In this document: piece by piece, positions 62,094-64,000 of the stretch
Layout of the letters: each line of letters opens with the position of its first letter
Position numbering within the stretch: position 1 is the first letter of the stretch
Source: Paenirhizobium cremeum
GTDB lineage: Bacteria > Pseudomonadota > Alphaproteobacteria > Rhizobiales > Rhizobiaceae
Length of the DNA stretch: 64,000 nt
Assembly: GCF_022884085.1 (NCBI RefSeq)
Contig: NZ_JAGGCS010000002.1
Location: 124,001-188,000 of the forward strand
Direction of reading: 5' to 3'
Notes under the pieces: generated by a model
Told to the model about the DNA's origin: nothing
The model's input: the letters and a program-made list of their open reading frames with translations, nothing else
Database searches by the model: none
Program-made: the position numbers and the translations under genes

Positions 62094-62828
62094 TTAGATC
62101 GTCCAGCCGCCGTCGATGGCGTAGGCCTGACCAGTGGTATAGGTCGCGGTGGCGAGATGCACCGCCAGATCGGCGATTTCCTCAGGCGTGCCGAGGCGGC
62201 CCATCGGCTGGCGGGCGATGAAGGCGGCGCGGGCGGCTTCATAATCGCCCTGGGCCTTCATGCGGTCCTGCAGCGAGGGGCTTTCCACCGTGCCGGGGCA
62301 GATGGCGTTGCAGCGGATGCCCTGTGCCACATAATCGGCGGCGACCGACTTGGTGAGGCCGATGACGGCGGCCTTGGTGACGGAATAGGCGCAGCGGTTC
62401 GGCACGCCCTTGATGGAGGAGGCGACCGACGCCATGTTGATGATCGCCCCGCCGCCACGCTCCAGCATGGAAGGAAGCACGGAGCGGATGGTGCGCACCA
62501 TGGCGCGGACGTTGAGGTCGAAGGCGAAGTCCAGATCCTTGTCGGCCATTTCGAGGACCGAGCCGGAATGCACGAAGCCGGCGCAGTTGAACAGCACGTC
62601 GAAGGGGCCGGTCTCGGCGACGACGGCGGTAACCGCTTCGTCCTTCAGCACGTCGAGCAGGCGGGTTTCGATGTTTACCTCACTGGCAAGGCTCTTCAGC
62701 GCATCGGCATTGATGTCGGTGGCGACGACGGTCGCACCTGCGCGGGCGAAGGCGAGCGCGCTCGCCCGGCCGATGCCCTGGCCGGCAGCAGTGACCAGCA
62801 CGCGCTTGTTTTCGAGGGGGAGGGGCAT
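62094..62828 (-). CDS. SDR dehydrogenase (2-keto-3-deoxy-L-fuconate dehydrogenase type)
   Basis: 244 residues, classical short-chain dehydrogenase. NAD motif VLVTAAGQGIGRASALAFAR, NCAG, the Ser in NMASVASS and catalytic Y-x3-K in CAYSVTKAAV, ending DGGWTI. Fits oxidation of 2-keto-3-deoxy-L-fuconate to the 2,4-diketo acid, the step between the dehydratase and the hydrolase. 23 bases upstream of the hydrolase gene. Confidence 0.88.
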   Translation of the reverse strand: MPLPLENKRVLVTAAGQGIGRASALAFARAGATVVATDINADALKSLASEVNIETRLLDVLKDEAVTAVVAETGPFDVLFNCAGFVHSGSVLEMADKDLDFAFDLNVRAMVRTIRSVLPSMLERGGGAIINMASVASSIKGVPNRCAYSVTKAAVIGLTKSVAADYVAQGIRCNAICPGTVESPSLQDRMKAQGDYEAARAAFIARQPMGRLGTPEEIADLAVHLATATYTTGQAYAIDGGWTI

Positions 62829-62858
62829 GGGGTTTCTTCCTTTCCTTAAGTCGGCGGA

Positions 62859-63311
62859 TCAGGCGGCCCTGGGTCGGCGCTCGACGATGTGGATATGGTC
62901 GGCGGCGAGCACGACCTCGCCCTTCTGGTTGATGACTTCGGTGCGTTCGACGACGCGGCCGACTTCGGCACGCTTCGGATCGTCTTCCTTCAAATGAATG
63001 GTGACCCGGGTGTGGATGGTGTCGCCGATGAAGACGGGACGAATGAACCGCAGGCGGTCGTAGCCATAGGAGAAGGCAGCCGGGTTGATGACGCTGGCGG
63101 TCAGGCCGATGCCGATGGAAAAGACCATCGTGCCATGGGCGATGCGCTGGCCGAACGGCGTGGTCCTGGCGAATTCGGCATCCATGTGATGCGGGAAGAA
63201 ATCGCCGGTATGGCCGGCATGGACGATGAAATCCGTCTCGGTGATGGTGCGGCCCGTCGTCAGGCGCTGTGCGCCGACTTCGTAGTCCTCAAAATATCTC
63301 AGCTGTTCCAT
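62859..63311 (-). CDS. MaoC-like dehydratase domain protein
   Basis: 150 residues, single hot-dog fold of the MaoC family: [20 protein letters not shown], then [20 protein letters not shown], carrying a D/H pair of the hydratase-2 type, and [15 protein letters not shown]. Such proteins hydrate or dehydrate enoyl groups. Start at 63311 lies 11 bases after the upstream dehydrogenase gene. Role in the sugar pathway unclear; co-transcription suggests a related acid. Confidence 0.85.
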   Translation of the reverse strand: MEQLRYFEDYEVGAQRLTTGRTITETDFIVHAGHTGDFFPHHMDAEFARTTPFGQRIAHGTMVFSIGIGLTASVINPAAFSYGYDRLRFIRPVFIGDTIHTRVTIHLKEDDPKRAEVGRVVERTEVINQKGEVVLAADHIHIVERRPRAA

Positions 63312-63322
63312 CGCGATCGTCC

Positions 63323-64000
63323 TTACTGCGGTAGTGTCTCGAGCGCGGTCGCAGGTGCCGCGTTCGACTGGTAGAGCGCCTCGACGAGCGCCATGGTCTT
63401 CCAGGCGTCCTCGACCGACGAGACGAGTTCGGCATCCTCGCCGGAGGCGTAGCGCTGCAGGTTGGCCATGCGGCCGACGAAGGCATCGGGGAACCAAGTG
63501 CCTTCCAGCGGCACGGTTACCCAGTCGCTGCCGCCCTTCGGGTAAATCTCCAGGATATCAGGCTCGCCGCGCGGATAATCGAGATTGACGCCGAGCTGGA
63601 CATAAGCTGCACCTTCTGTGCCGCACACACGGAATTCGCAGGCCTGATGCCTGCGGCCGAACTTATGGTCGTGGTTGATCGAGACGGCGCAGCGTACCCG
63701 GTCGCCATAGTCGAGGATCGCGGTGGTGCGGGTCTGCGCCATCTTGTGGTTCGGGTGGCCGATCGACTTTGCATGCACACCCTCCGGATCGCCGAGTATC
63801 TGCCGGATCAGGTCGAGATAATGGATCGAGTGCATGGCGATCTCGATGCGCGGCAGTCCCTCGAGGAAGGCCCAGAGCTGCCATGGCGTATCGAGCGCCA
63901 GATAGACGTCGAAATCGACGACCTCGCCGAGCAATCCCTTGGCGATGGCATCCTTCAGCGCCAGCATCATCGGCGCGAAGCGGAGCTGGAAGTTCACGGC
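63323..64000 (-). CDS. Gfo/Idh/MocA-family oxidoreductase, 5' end beyond window
   Basis: About 225 C-terminal residues; the reading frame continues past 64000 (the codon at the edge is in frame), so the GTG near 63997 is internal. The C-terminal domain shape ([55 protein letters not shown]) is typical of GFO_IDH_MocA dehydrogenases of sugars or inositols; the NAD-binding domain is outside. It heads toward the MaoC and fuconate genes and is likely in the same operon. Confidence 0.85.
   Translation of the reverse strand, partial: AVNFQLRFAPMMLALKDAIAKGLLGEVVDFDVYLALDTPWQLWAFLEGLPRIEIAMHSIHYLDLIRQILGDPEGVHAKSIGHPNHKMAQTRTTAILDYGDRVRCAVSINHDHKFGRRHQACEFRVCGTEGAAYVQLGVNLDYPRGEPDILEIYPKGGSDWVTVPLEGTWFPDAFVGRMANLQRYASGEDAELVSSVEDAWKTMALVEALYQSNAAPATALETLPQ

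Overview
The window looks like a chromosome or chromid segment of a rhizobial alphaproteobacterium (Sinorhizobium/Ensifer/Rhizobium/Shinella type). Pointers are high G+C coding, mosaic intergenic palindromes typical of rhizobia, a NepR-PhyR-EcfG general stress module with two NepR copies, and long transport/catabolism operons. No rRNA, tRNA, CRISPR, prophage or insertion sequence was recognised.

Layout. 1-6546 (minus): a Liv-type ABC transporter operon running into a GMC alcohol dehydrogenase and a 3-hydroxyisobutyrate dehydrogenase cut by the left edge, with a divergent LysR regulator (6718-7656). 7772-16165: propionyl-CoA assimilation, with methylmalonyl-CoA mutase, PccA, a small unknown protein, PccB and a divergent PccR/ScfR-type regulator whose likely operator touches its own start codon. 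16193-19848: LysR, RidA, and two valine-pathway enzymes (3-hydroxyisobutyryl-CoA hydrolase, isobutyryl-CoA dehydrogenase). 20085-20761: a PemK/MazF-like toxin-antitoxin pair.

20875-46450 is the most interesting part: two divergent arms that look like one purine- or pterin-type nitrogen scavenging locus. It holds a molybdenum hydroxylase with an aldehyde dehydrogenase, four amidohydrolase-type deaminases (adenine, guanine, 8-oxoguanine/isoxanthopterin type and one of unknown substrate), a nucleoside-type BMP/ABC importer, a 2-oxoglutarate-type Fe(II) oxygenase, a GMC oxidoreductase, a split ThDP enzyme and an unusual split Rieske oxygenase. Two paralogous oxygenase polypeptides keep the mononuclear-iron motif but have lost the Rieske cluster. 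A separate Rieske protein overlaps the start of a glutathione S-transferase-like gene. This resembles, by architecture only, the caffeine N7-demethylase NdmC/NdmD/NdmE. The importer arm has a near-consensus sigma-54 promoter and an NtrC-like palindrome upstream, which suggests nitrogen control.

46463-54534 is a general stress response island: CsbD, DUF883, a holin-like membrane protein, NepR1, PhyR, an HWE kinase, a zinc metallopeptidase, a small exported protein, two DUF1328 peptides, NepR2-EcfG, a lone receiver protein and a Crp/Fnr regulator. At least seven good EcfG-type promoters (GGAAC, 16 bp, CGTT) lie in front of these genes. 54782-57815 encodes the proton-translocating transhydrogenase PntAB. 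57886-59838 is a LysR/quinone oxidoreductase divergent pair. 59905-64000 (minus) is a sugar-acid pathway of the L-fuconate type, ending in a Gfo/Idh/MocA dehydrogenase cut by the right edge.
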